49,635 nt of DNA from Pedobacter sp. Leaf216 (lineage in GTDB: Bacteria > Bacteroidota > Bacteroidia > Sphingobacteriales > Sphingobacteriaceae). This document shows, piece by piece, positions 29,224 to 37,546 of this stretch; the stretch's first letter is position 1; each line of letters begins with the position of its first letter. The translations under genes were made by a program, and so were the position numbers. The stretch is from the NCBI RefSeq assembly GCF_001421515.1, contig NZ_LMKM01000009.1, forward strand, positions 115,448-165,082, written 5' to 3'. The notes beneath the pieces were generated by a model, which was given only the letters and a program-made list of their open reading frames with translations, was not told the DNA's origin and made no database searches.

Positions 29224-30513
29224 ATGGAAACTAAATTGCGCGACAGACTGCAGCAAGGCATCTACAAGGTAATTAATCCTTTTGTTAAAGGGTTAATTAA
29301 GATTGGCTTAACACCAAATATGGTAACCTTAATTGGCTTAATTCTGAATATTGGAGTGGCGGTTATTTTTGTACTTGGTGCCGAAAAATCAAACCGTGGC
29401 GATATGTCGTACATCGGTTGGGGAGGAGCATTGGTACTCTTTGCAGGCCTTTTTGATATGCTCGATGGCCAGGTAGCCCGGTTAGGAAACATGAGTTCCA
29501 AGTTTGGTGCCTTGTTCGATTCCGTTCTTGATCGTTATAGCGAAATGATTATGTTTTTGGGCATTTGTTATTACCTGGTAGCGCATCATTATTTCTTAAG
29601 TTCCTTGTTTGCTTTTATTGCACTAATTGGCTCAATGATGGTAAGTTACACCCGTGCCAGGGCAGAAGGTTTAGGGGTAGAGTGTAAGGGCGGTTTAATG
29701 CAACGGCCAGAAAGGGTAGTTACTATTGGTGTATTTGCCATTGCCTGTGGTGTTGCAGGGCATTTTATTGGCGGCAATTATAAGGTGTATATGCCGGGTA
29801 TTTCATTCCATGTGTTCGAAACGATATCTATTTTTACCATGCCCATTACCTTAATGGCGGTATTAACAAATATTACCGCTGTAAAACGTTTGCAAGATGC
29901 TAAGAGGGGCTTAGAGGCGCAGGAGTTTAACGAGCGTAAAGGCAATAACAGGGCAGCCCTTGTTGCTGGTTTGATATTGATGGGAAGTTTAAGCCTTGGG
30001 TTATCTTTCAATGCAAATGCACAGGGGGCAGATCCTTCTCCAATTACTTTTCCTACACCGAATGGCATCAATAACCAGTTGTTTTATTTACAACGCGATC
30101 CGAATACAAATACCATTATCTGCCAGTTAAATGTAGATAAACGCGGTGTAGTGGATAAAAACCAGCCCGTTAATGTATTTTGGATGCGGTATGGTGACAA
30201 TGGAGAGAAGAAAGATTTAAGTTATATCCAGCGGAAATTCGCCTACGGAATTATTAGTAAAGATTTGGGCAATGGCCAGTTTGAGCTTCGATTTACCTCG
30301 CACAAAAAGTTACCAATGTACCTCAATAAATTAGGTGCAGATAAAAAATACCATGTATTTGCCACCATTAACAATAAAAAAATGCAGGTAGAGCGCATAT
30401 TTCTTCGCATTGAAGGAGGTACATTTTGGTTTCCGAATGTGAAATATGTAGAAATAAAAGGGTTTGATGCTTCAGAACCGTCAAAAGTGTTGGTAGAGCG
30501 GATTAAGGTTTAG
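29224..30513 (+). CDS. CDP-alcohol phosphatidyltransferase fused to a DUF4833-like domain
   Basis: The 429-residue protein begins with a CDP-alcohol phosphatidyltransferase (about 1-230). The full motif DG-x2-AR-x8-G-x3-D-x3-D is present as Asp81, Arg86, Gly95, Asp99 and Asp103. In this context the acceptor is probably inositol phosphate, giving phosphatidylinositol phosphate. After a charged linker (226-243) come a hydrophobic helix (244-262) and NANAQGAD, which looks like a signal peptide with cleavage site, and then a soluble DUF4833-like domain (about 275-429). The DUF4833 name is from memory of similar sequences. The frame is open throughout. Confidence 0.85.
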   Translation: METKLRDRLQQGIYKVINPFVKGLIKIGLTPNMVTLIGLILNIGVAVIFVLGAEKSNRGDMSYIGWGGALVLFAGLFDMLDGQVARLGNMSSKFGALFDSVLDRYSEMIMFLGICYYLVAHHYFLSSLFAFIALIGSMMVSYTRARAEGLGVECKGGLMQRPERVVTIGVFAIACGVAGHFIGGNYKVYMPGISFHVFETISIFTMPITLMAVLTNITAVKRLQDAKRGLEAQEFNERKGNNRAALVAGLILMGSLSLGLSFNANAQGADPSPITFPTPNGINNQLFYLQRDPNTNTIICQLNVDKRGVVDKNQPVNVFWMRYGDNGEKKDLSYIQRKFAYGIISKDLGNGQFELRFTSHKKLPMYLNKLGADKKYHVFATINNKKMQVERIFLRIEGGTFWFPNVKYVEIKGFDASEPSKVLVERIKV

Positions 30514-30549
30514 CGGAGGGTGTTGAGCGTTTTGCGGGTGGCGTCCCCA

Positions 30550-30725
30550 CCTAATCCGTCATTGCGAGAAGGCTTTTTCAGCCGACGAAGCAATCTCTCT
30601 TGAATCGTCATTTCGAGCGGACCCGATAGCTATCGGGTGCAATGGAGCCGGGAAATCTAACTAGATAGATCTCTCAATTCCGCTACCGATGAAGAATCGG
30701 CAGACTTCAGTCGAGGTGACGACCG
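30550..30725. repeat. REP-like repeat cluster inside the lipid locus
   Basis: The 273-base gap between the phosphatidyltransferase and the hydroxylase contains GTCATTGCGAG...GAAGCAATCTC, an 18-base perfect palindrome ACCCGATAGCTATCGGGT (30621-30638), CCGATGAAGAATCGG, and outer GTCATTTCGAGC / TCGAGGTGACGACC arms. These are typical dispersed palindromes of Bacteroidota. No gene is seen. Confidence 0.75.
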
Positions 30726-30786
30726 AACATAAATAGAGTTGAATGTCAGTCAAAGCGTAGGCGAAGACAAAAAATAATTTTATCAA

Positions 30787-31407
30787 ATGAAAAAGAATTT
30801 TGTATCTAATTCAACTGCATCCATCAGGATGTTTAAAAACGACTTTTTAGAAAGCCTGTCGAAAGTGCGGTTTTACGTACCATTGGTTGTTTATATCCCT
30901 GTAATTGCCTTCCTTTTCTGGAAAGCACTTGGCGAATTACAAATGCCTGTCTTAATTTTTGCGGGTTGGTTTCTGCTCGGTTTGGCCATCTGGACCATCA
31001 CCGAATACATCCTGCACCGTTATGTTTTCCATTTTGAACCTGATGTAGAATGGGGTAAAAAGATCCATTTTATTTTCCACGGCGTACACCACGATTATCC
31101 CAATGATGCCAAAAGACTGGTAATGCCACCTTCGGCCAGTATCCCTATGGCTTTGGGCTTTTATTTTCTTTTCGATTGGTTATTGCCAGAAACGATGGTC
31201 TATCCTTTTTTCTCTGGCTTTATGATTGGCTATTTATTTTACGATATGGTGCATTATGCGCTTCACCACGCCAATTTTAAAAGCGGTTTCTGGAAACAGT
31301 TAAAACAGCACCATATGCTTCACCATTATTCTGATTCGACAAAAGGCTATGGGGTAAGCTGGACTTTCTGGGATCATATTTTTAGATCTAACTTTGATAA
31401 AAAATAA
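30787..31407 (+). CDS. Sterol-desaturase-type fatty-acid hydroxylase (Scs7/FA2H-like)
   Basis: The 206-residue membrane protein carries the di-iron histidine clusters of the fatty acid hydroxylase superfamily: His77/His82 (HRYVFH), His94/His98/His101/His102 (HFIFHGVHH), His156/His160/His161 (HYALHH), and His175/His176/His179/His180 (HHMLHH). Four helices flank them. The pattern is closest to Scs7/FA2H, which 2-hydroxylates the N-acyl chain of ceramides; the sphingolipid neighbours support this. A carotene hydroxylase is the main alternative. The stop is 1 base before the PAP2 gene. Confidence 0.82.
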   Translation: MKKNFVSNSTASIRMFKNDFLESLSKVRFYVPLVVYIPVIAFLFWKALGELQMPVLIFAGWFLLGLAIWTITEYILHRYVFHFEPDVEWGKKIHFIFHGVHHDYPNDAKRLVMPPSASIPMALGFYFLFDWLLPETMVYPFFSGFMIGYLFYDMVHYALHHANFKSGFWKQLKQHHMLHHYSDSTKGYGVSWTFWDHIFRSNFDKK

Positions 31408-31408
31408 T

Positions 31409-32353
31409 ATGCAGCAAGAGATTTTGCTCAAAAACAATTTTTTTACCATTCGCAATGTTTATCTAACAGTTGCTATATCTGTTGGGTATCTATTGTTATC
31501 AGCATTTCTGGTCGGCTTTAAAACCGATCAGCTCGTATTGATTTTTATTTTTAACAGTCTTTTTTACCTCTCTGAAGGTACCCGTCGCTTTATACTGGGC
31601 TTTTCGATTTTCATCGTATACTGGATTCTTTTCGATTATATGAAAGCATTTCCAAACTATCTTTTTAATGTAGTTCACATTAAAGATTTATACGAAATGG
31701 AAAAAAATGTATTTAGCATACATCAACATGGCCTAACGCTTACGCCCAATGAGTATTCGAAACTGAACAGCAATTCATTTTTGGATGTATTAACAGGTAT
31801 TTTCTACCTGATGTGGGTGCCCGTTCCCCTTGCTTTTGCCACTTACCTTTTCTTTAAAAATAAAGAACAGTTTGTACGGTTCTCGCTCACTTTTGTTTGG
31901 GTAAATTTATTGGGTTTCGTGGTTTATTATGCATTTCCGGCAGCGCCACCTTGGTATATTCAGGAGCATGGCTTTACATTTATTGCCAAAACTGCAGGCA
32001 ATACAGCAGGCTTGGCCAGGTTTGATCATTATTTTAATATTACCCTTTTTCAAGGGATTTACAGTAAAGGATCTAACGTTTTCGCAGCTATGCCCTCGCT
32101 GCATTCATCATATCCGGTTATTGTGGTATATTATGGGTTAAAGAACAAGCTTGGAAAAATTAATGTTTTCTTTTTGGTAGTAATGATCGGCATCTGGTTT
32201 TCTGCTGTTTATACCAGTCACCATTACTGCCTTGATGTTTTGGCTGGAATAAGTTGCGCTGTAATTGGGATTATTAGTTTTAACTACCTGGTTAAACAAA
32301 CCAGATTAAGGGAGTTTATCGGGTATTATGTTAAGGTATTAGCAAGGCACTAA
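31409..32353 (+). CDS. PAP2-superfamily, Aur1-like inositol phosphorylceramide synthase candidate
   Basis: The 314-residue membrane protein has about six helices and the C2 and C3 phosphatase-superfamily motifs: FAAMPSLHSSYP (His232) and YTSHHYCLD (His272, Asp276). The H-x3-D spacing and the distance of 40 residues between the two histidines match yeast Aur1 (His255, His294, Asp298). With ceramide and inositol-lipid genes beside it, transfer of phosphoinositol to ceramide is likely. I use ATG 31409; an in-frame TTG at 31394 overlaps the hydroxylase. A plain lipid phosphatase is the alternative. Confidence 0.8.
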   Translation: MQQEILLKNNFFTIRNVYLTVAISVGYLLLSAFLVGFKTDQLVLIFIFNSLFYLSEGTRRFILGFSIFIVYWILFDYMKAFPNYLFNVVHIKDLYEMEKNVFSIHQHGLTLTPNEYSKLNSNSFLDVLTGIFYLMWVPVPLAFATYLFFKNKEQFVRFSLTFVWVNLLGFVVYYAFPAAPPWYIQEHGFTFIAKTAGNTAGLARFDHYFNITLFQGIYSKGSNVFAAMPSLHSSYPVIVVYYGLKNKLGKINVFFLVVMIGIWFSAVYTSHHYCLDVLAGISCAVIGIISFNYLVKQTRLREFIGYYVKVLARH

Positions 32354-32610
32354 GATCACAGAAGTAGCGATAAATCGTTATTGTAAAGATGCTTTTTCTG
32401 CCCGATGAGCAATCTTCCAATGATCGCATTAAGATTGCTTCCTTCAATAATCGGCGCAGACTATGCTTCGAATTTCCGAACGCTCTTTGGGGTTAGTTAA
32501 TGCTAGCGAATTGAAAACCACTTTAACTAATTGGCGTTAAAATTATCCATTGAACCAATTTTTTTTATGCGGGGTATTAAAAAGTTGTAAATTGAGTGCT
32601 CAAACCCTGC

Positions 32611-33543
32611 ATGAACATGAAATACAACCGACGGAATTTTATCGGAGGAAGCCTAGCCTTAACGTCTGCTTTATTTTTAACCCCAACAGATACATTCAGT
32701 TATCCTGATATTGAACCAGTAAAAACATCAAATGGATTTGCTTTACTCATTATGGCACCATATTGGGGATTTAATGGCTCGGTATCTGATTTTTGCAAAA
32801 AAGCAAAAAAGGATGGTTACGATGGAATAGAAATTTTATGGTCGGCAGAAATTGCAGATGAATTATTTAAGGCCTTAAAAGAACATCAGTTAGCAGTTGG
32901 TTTCCTTTGCCGAGGAGATGAACCTCAGTTCGGTACACATTTTACAACGTTTAAAAAAGTATTAAAAGAAGCTGCAGAAAATAAAGCGCAAAAACCACTT
33001 TATATCAATGTTCATTCGGGCAAAGACTTTTTCACTTTCGAAGAAAATAAAAGATTTATTGATTTTACTGTACAGTATGCAAAAGAAAGCGGTGTTCCGA
33101 TTTATCATGAAACCCATAGATCCAGGATGCTGTATTCGGCACCGGCATCTTTACCGTATTTAAAAGAAAAGCCTGATTTAAGACTTACGCTTGATATTTC
33201 TCACTGGTGTAACGTAAGCGAAAGCCTTTTAGAAGATCAACCCGAAACAGTTGCACTCGCCATTTCCAGAACAGACCACGTACACTCAAGGGTTGGCCAT
33301 GCGGAAGGACCACAGGTAAGTGATCCAAGGGCTCCGGAATGGAAGGAGGCCGTAGATGCCCATTTTAAATGGTGGGATAAAATAGTGGCCATTAAAAAAC
33401 AGCAGGGGAAAATCCTTACGATGTTAACCGAGTTTGGCCCACCCAGTTATATGCCAACAATTCCATATACCAACCTTCCAGTGGCCGATCAGTGGGCAAT
33501 AAATGTTTACATGATGCAGGTTTGGAGAAAAAGGTACCAGTAA
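32611..33543 (+). CDS. Tat-exported sugar phosphate isomerase/epimerase-like TIM-barrel protein
   Basis: The product (about 310 residues) starts with a twin-arginine signal, NRRNFIGG followed by a hydrophobic stretch and FSYPD. The mature part is an AP-endonuclease-2-type TIM barrel with MAPYWGFNGSVSDF, YDGIEILW, ETHRSRM, LTLDISHWCN and DHVHSRVGHAEGPQ; the Glu, Asp and His residues form a likely metal site. Starts at 32611 or 32617 are both possible. The substrate is unknown. The gap before it (32354-32610) holds only decayed repeat fragments. Confidence 0.85.
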   Translation: MNMKYNRRNFIGGSLALTSALFLTPTDTFSYPDIEPVKTSNGFALLIMAPYWGFNGSVSDFCKKAKKDGYDGIEILWSAEIADELFKALKEHQLAVGFLCRGDEPQFGTHFTTFKKVLKEAAENKAQKPLYINVHSGKDFFTFEENKRFIDFTVQYAKESGVPIYHETHRSRMLYSAPASLPYLKEKPDLRLTLDISHWCNVSESLLEDQPETVALAISRTDHVHSRVGHAEGPQVSDPRAPEWKEAVDAHFKWWDKIVAIKKQQGKILTMLTEFGPPSYMPTIPYTNLPVADQWAINVYMMQVWRKRYQ

Positions 33544-33595
33544 TTTAGCAATTGCTTTTTTCCATAAAATCACGAAATCCGCTTTGGCCAGCAAA

Positions 33596-34177
33596 TTATT
33601 TAGCCAATTGTACCAGTGATTGTGCAGTTAATGTTTCTTGAGATTTATCAACATTTGGCAAACGCATTTTAACCACTTTAGTTTCCAGATTTAAAGATGG
33701 GTTGTTGGTTTTTGTAAGTGCTGCAATGTCTCTGGTGGTTGTAGATAACATTTTTAATGAAAGCAGGAATAACCTTTCATTTTGAAAATCGTTATCAGAT
33801 TTTTCACTGTAGCTGTATTGAGCACTATCCAGCAACACTAGTTTTTGCGTAATTTGAGCAAGTACCTCCGTAGATAAAGCTAAACCTTGTATGCCTATTA
33901 CGCGATTATTTTTTATAAGGTAATCAAGGCCGTTAAAGGTAATGATGGTTAAATTTTCTCTGTTGATAAAATACTCAGGTTTAGAAAGTTTTCCTTTTTT
34001 ACGGTTCTTAATAAATTCGTCACCCAATCTTTCGATCATGTGATTCCCATTTATTCTGTCAACATTTTCGAAAGAAACAGCTTGTTTATTTAGGTTTTGA
34101 GCCAACACCTGGATTGATGTTGAAGAGATTGAAGTAATTACAAGAAATATAAATAACGTTTGTTTGGCAATTTTCAT
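33596..34177 (-). CDS. Secreted hypothetical protein
   Basis: The product from ATG 34177 (193 residues) begins MKIAKQTLFIFLV with a signal peptide ending near VLAQN, and is otherwise a soluble alpha/beta-like sequence without cysteine. I do not recognise a family. An upstream ATG at 34198 would add seven residues before the signal. It is a single gene, convergent with the isomerase-like gene. Confidence 0.65.
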   Translation of the reverse strand: MKIAKQTLFIFLVITSISSTSIQVLAQNLNKQAVSFENVDRINGNHMIERLGDEFIKNRKKGKLSKPEYFINRENLTIITFNGLDYLIKNNRVIGIQGLALSTEVLAQITQKLVLLDSAQYSYSEKSDNDFQNERLFLLSLKMLSTTTRDIAALTKTNNPSLNLETKVVKMRLPNVDKSQETLTAQSLVQLAK

Positions 34178-34260
34178 GGCACAAAGATAAAATTTCATTT
34201 TCTATTTTGGAACTTTATGTATTTTTAATACTACAGATTTAAACGATTTTTGAAATTTTA

Positions 34261-34410
34261 ATGATGATAAAAATCAACAATTTAATTTTTACACATTATT
34301 TGCCTCATAATACCCTGATAATTGTAATTATAGTGTCAGCTAGCTCCTGTATGCGTTATTTTTCCGTTTCTGTAACACCTACTCTGCAAAAAGAGGTTAA
34401 GCGATTTTAA
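34261..34410 (+). CDS. Possible small lipoprotein-like peptide (49 residues)
   Basis: A frame from ATG 34261 to TAA 34410 gives a hydrophobic start ending LIIVIIVSASSC, an imperfect lipobox, then MRYFSVSVTPTLQKEVKRF. No ribosome-binding signal or promoter is obvious and the family is not recognised. It may be chance. Confidence 0.25.
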   Translation: MMIKINNLIFTHYLPHNTLIIVIIVSASSCMRYFSVSVTPTLQKEVKRF

Positions 34411-34531
34411 ATGCTTAAATTTTGGCAACAAATTTTAAGGCATCGCCTGCTTCATTTATGGTATATCTAAATGCCTGTGTTAAATATCCTGATATTAACA
34501 CAACCTTAATATTTGGTTTATAATTCAGTCC

Positions 34532-34539
34532 TACTTTTG
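34532..34539 (+). promoter_or_regulatory. TAnnTTTG -7 box of candidate small RNA
   Basis: TACTTTTG is a perfect Bacteroidota -7 element. TTTG at 34512-34515 could be the -33 element with a slightly short 16-base spacing. The following GTGGTG resembles the GCGGT that follows the boxes at 34845 and 41782. Confidence 0.6.
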
Positions 34540-34545
34540 TGGTGT

Positions 34546-34617
34546 AAATATTTGGTTAGTATTATACAGTTTAGTTAGTTGATTAGTAAAAGGCTACAAT
34601 GGATATTGTAGCCTTTT
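34546..34617 (+). ncRNA. Candidate small RNA (about 72 nt), locus 1
   Basis: Between the -7 box and the terminator there is no reading frame. The predicted transcript holds repeated TTAGT motifs (including TTTGGTTAGTA at 34551 and GATTAGTAA at 34581) and ends in a 13-base-pair stem with a GGAT loop. A second locus at 41946-42022 shares the TTNGRTTAGTAA element directly before a hairpin with covarying pairs. Expression is not shown by the sequence. Confidence 0.5.
34588..34617 (+). terminator. Intrinsic terminator of candidate small RNA 1
   Basis: The arms AAAAGGCTACAAT (34588-34600) and ATTGTAGCCTTTT (34605-34617) pair perfectly over 13 bases around GGAT, followed by GCGTTTT. The A/T ends make it usable in either direction. 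Confidence 0.8.
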
Positions 34618-34844
34618 GCGTTTTAATAACTTAAATAATCTATTTTCTGAGCTATAGAGCAAGCCAATTAAGGGTTGTTAATAATTAATTTCTGGTAATT
34701 TTTCTTTGACACTCCTTGCTTTTTTTGTAATACCTGGTTAGTTAACTTAAAGAAGATCAGGCAATATCGCTTAAATAAAGAAATAGATAAGTGTTAAAAG
34801 AAAAGGATTAATTGATGTGAATGCTTCATTGTTAATAAAATTAT

Positions 34845-34852
34845 TAGTTTTG
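34845..34852 (+). promoter_or_regulatory. -7 box of the histone-like gene
   Basis: TAGTTTTG followed by CGGT fits TAnnTTTG. It is 76 bases before the histone-like ATG, leaving a leader of about 70 bases. A clear TTTG -33 element is not seen at the usual distance. Confidence 0.5.
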
Positions 34853-34927
34853 CGGTCCGTTTATTGTAGATCGGAAAGAATATATTTAATTACGGATGGT
34901 CTATCATCCTATTAAAAAGAAAACATT

Positions 34928-35107
34928 ATGGACAAATTTAAAGAAGTACAAGATCTGATTTCTTCAGTTGAAGCAGATGTAACCAAGTTTTATGATGGTG
35001 GTAATGCAGCTGCTGGTACACGTGTACGTAAAGCAATGCAAGACCTTAAAGTTTTAGCTCAAGATATCAGAGCTGAAGTAACAGAAAAAAAGAATAGCGC
35101 GAAATAA
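34928..35107 (+). CDS. Histone H1-like small DNA-associated protein (59 residues)
   Basis: The frame ATG 34928 to TAA 35107 encodes a lysine/arginine-rich helical protein starting MDKFKEVQDLISSVEADVTK, with GTRVRKAMQDLKVLAQDIRA and a charged end. This matches the short histone H1-like family found throughout Bacteroidota. It is probably an abundant nucleoid protein: it has its own promoter box and a very strong terminator immediately downstream. Its function in this phylum is poorly known. No neighbours in the same transcript. Confidence 0.88.
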   Translation: MDKFKEVQDLISSVEADVTKFYDGGNAAAGTRVRKAMQDLKVLAQDIRAEVTEKKNSAK

Positions 35108-35129
35108 TAACATTATTGCGTTTTGGGAA

Positions 35130-35169
35130 AACAAAGCCTCCTGCCTCACGGTTGGAGGCTTTGTTGTTT
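35130..35169 (+). terminator. Strong intrinsic terminator of the histone-like gene
   Basis: The perfect 12-base-pair arms AACAAAGCCTCC (35130-35141) and GGAGGCTTTGTT (35154-35165) are followed by GTTTA. The stem lies 22 bases after the stop codon. Confidence 0.9.
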
Positions 35170-35212
35170 AACAGTCACCCATAACCTTACACTGTTGCGT
35201 GTGGAACAAACT

Positions 35213-36887
35213 TTAACTCGCGGTCGTCATTCTCGCGCATGCGGGAATCGTAATGCAGTCGCTATGTTTTTGCCTCCGCTCGGGCTTGCCTCGGTTCGCC
35301 GCCACCGAAGGGCTCTTACTTTTGGCTTGGCCCAAAAGTAACAAAAACCCAAGGCTTGGAACTGATGTCGGATAAATTCGTTAAAGCTTTTTGGTCGTGT
35401 GCTGAGCTTTTTGGTCGTCAGCACAAGTTCCGCCGAAGGGGGCGGAAAGTGTGTGCTGCCTCTACGCAACGATGGAAGAAAAGGTAATGCTAAAGCTTTA
35501 ACGTTTTATCCTTCCATCATTTCCTATGCCGAAATGCAGGAAGCAGAAAGCAGGGTGCAGATAGCGGGAGTTTAAATAGCATGATGCAGGGAATGCGTTA
35601 AATTCGTCATTGCGAAGCTGGGGGAGAGCGAGCTGAAGCAATCTTTTTAGTTTTAACTCGCGGCCGTCATTCTCGCGCATGCGGGAATCGTAATGCGATC
35701 GCTATGTTTTGCCTCCGCTCGGGCTTGCCTCGGTTACCGATATGAAATCGGTACAGGTCAGCAACCACCAAGTGGCTATTACTTTTGGCTTAGCCCAATA
35801 TTAACAAACCTGAGCGTAGCGAAAGCATGACTACCTATAAAAATAACAATCATCAATGCATAAACCCAAGGCTTGGAACTGATGTCGGATAAATTCGTTA
35901 AAGCTTTTTGGTCTTCAGCACAAGTTCCGCCAAAGGGGGCGGAAAGTATGTGCTGCCTAAATGCAACGATGGAGGGAAAGGTATTGATAAAGCTTTAACG
36001 TTTTATCCTTCCATCATTTCCTATGCCGGAAAGCAGGGTGCAGATAGCGAGAATTAAATAGCATGATACAGGGATTGCGTTAAATCCGTCATTGCGAAGC
36101 TGGGGGAGAGCGAGCTGAAGCAATCTTTTTAGTTTTAACTCGCGGTCGTCATTCTCGCGCATGCGGGAATCGTAATGCAGTCGCTATGTTTTGCCTCCGC
36201 TCGGGCTTGCCACGGTTACCGATATAAAATCGGTACAGATCAGCCGCCACCGAAGGGCTCTTACTTTTGGCTTGGCCCAAAAGTAACAAACCTGAGCACA
36301 GCGAAAGCATGACTACCTATAAAGACAACAAACAACAAGGCATAACTGAAAGGCTTGGAACTGATGTCGGATAAATTCGTTAAAGCTTTTTGGTCGTCAG
36401 CACAAGTTCCGTCGAAGGGGACGGAAAGTGTGTGCTCCCTCAATGCAATTATTAAAGAAAAGACATTAATAAAGCTTTAACGTTTTCTCCTTCCATCATT
36501 TCCTATGCCGGAATGCAAGGAGCAGAAAGCAGGGTGCAGATAGCATAATGCAGGGAATGCGTTAAATCCGTCATTGCGAAGCTGGGGGAGAGCGAGCTGA
36601 AGCAATCTTTTTAGCCTTAACTCGCGTAGTCATTCTCGCGCATGCGAGAATCGTAATGCGTTTGCCGTTTTTCGCTCTGCTCGGGCATGCCACGGTTATT
36701 GATATGAAGTCGGTACGGGTCAGCCACCGAAGGGCCTCTTACTTTACCAATGTATAAACCCAAGGCTTGGAACTGATGTCGAATAAATCAATTAAAGTGT
36801 GTGCTGCCTCACTGTAATAACAGAAGAAAAGGTAATGATAAAGCTTTAATGCCCTGAGCGTAGTCGAATGTCTCCTTCCATCGTTTT
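35213..36887. repeat. Tandem array of four composite repeat units (440-482 bp)
   Basis: Units start with AACTCGCGG at about 35215, 35655, 36137 and 36619, giving periods of 440, 482 and 482 bases; the last unit is cut short by an internal deletion. Each carries the same module order as the copy at 12516. Units 2 and 3 carry an extra segment beginning CCTGAGC and containing GCGAAAGCATGACTACC, which explains their greater length. Unit 1 has a small internal duplication near 35390. Open frames here (35123, 35227, 35498, 36261, 36739) change between copies and look non-coding. Confidence 0.9.
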
Positions 36888-37292
36888 GCAGGGGCCCAAA
36901 ATCGCGCATAATTGGCAGCCGCAAACTTGCAGGAGATCAAAATCGCATAAAATTGGTCGTTACATTTCTGCAGGTGCCTAAAATCGCGCATAATTGGCAG
37001 CTGCAAACTTGCAGCAGAGTAAAATCGCATAAAATTGGTCGTTACATTTTTGCAGGGGCCCAAAATCGCGCATAATTATCAGCTGCAAACTTGCAGGAGA
37101 TCAAAATCGCATAAAATTGGTCGTTACATTTTTGCAGGGGCTTAAAATCGCGCATAATTGGTAGCCGCAAACTTGCAGGAGATCAAAATCGCATAAAATT
37201 GGTCGTTACATTTTTGCAGGGGCTTAAAATCGCGCATAATTATCAGTCGCAAACTTGCAGGAGAGTAAAATCGCATAATATTGGTCGTTAAC
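36888..37292. repeat. Five tandem 82 bp repeats, each two related 41-mers
   Basis: Units begin with GCAGG at 36888, 36970, 37052, 37134 and 37216, exactly 82 bases apart; the last ends at about 37292. Each splits into two 41-base halves that share TTGCAGG, AAAATCGC and ATAATTGG or AAAATTGG but differ in their last 11 bases (CAGCCGCAAAC versus TCGTTACATTT). The array directly joins the truncated fourth unit of the preceding array. The bases from 37293 to the regulator start hold nothing I can name. Confidence 0.93.
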
Positions 37293-37546
37293 GATATGCA
37301 CATTGATTAAAAGTTTGGAAAATTTAAGTCCGCTGATCATCAGCTGTATTTATTCGGGATTCCACTTGGATGATATGCCGGCTCAAGTTAAAAATATGAG
37401 CAAGGGCAAACTTGTTGGGGTTTGAACAGTCGGATATAGCATGTTTTACAGCTCAACCTTTCGATGTTTGGTTTGCTGCAAATCTTAAACAATCATTATC
37501 TTGGTACTCAAATCAAATCCCTGATAAAAAAATAAGCGCATATCCC

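Noticed and set aside
35123..36924. Open frames in the repeat array (for example 35123-35341, 35227-35469, 36261-36443) as genes
   Set aside because: They fall within repeat units, their frames are broken by small changes between copies, and the products have no family likeness.
36888..37292. CRISPR array (regular 82-base spacing)
   Set aside because: The segments between the conserved cores are not unique spacers; they alternate between the same two 11-base sequences, and no cas gene is near. It is a minisatellite.
37412..37546. TTG start of the Crp/Fnr gene at 37412
   Set aside because: The 45 added residues do not resemble the family; the ATG at 37547 gives the usual start. The region also holds a start-less frame ending SKGKLVGV at about 37424, perhaps a gene remnant, but too short to name.
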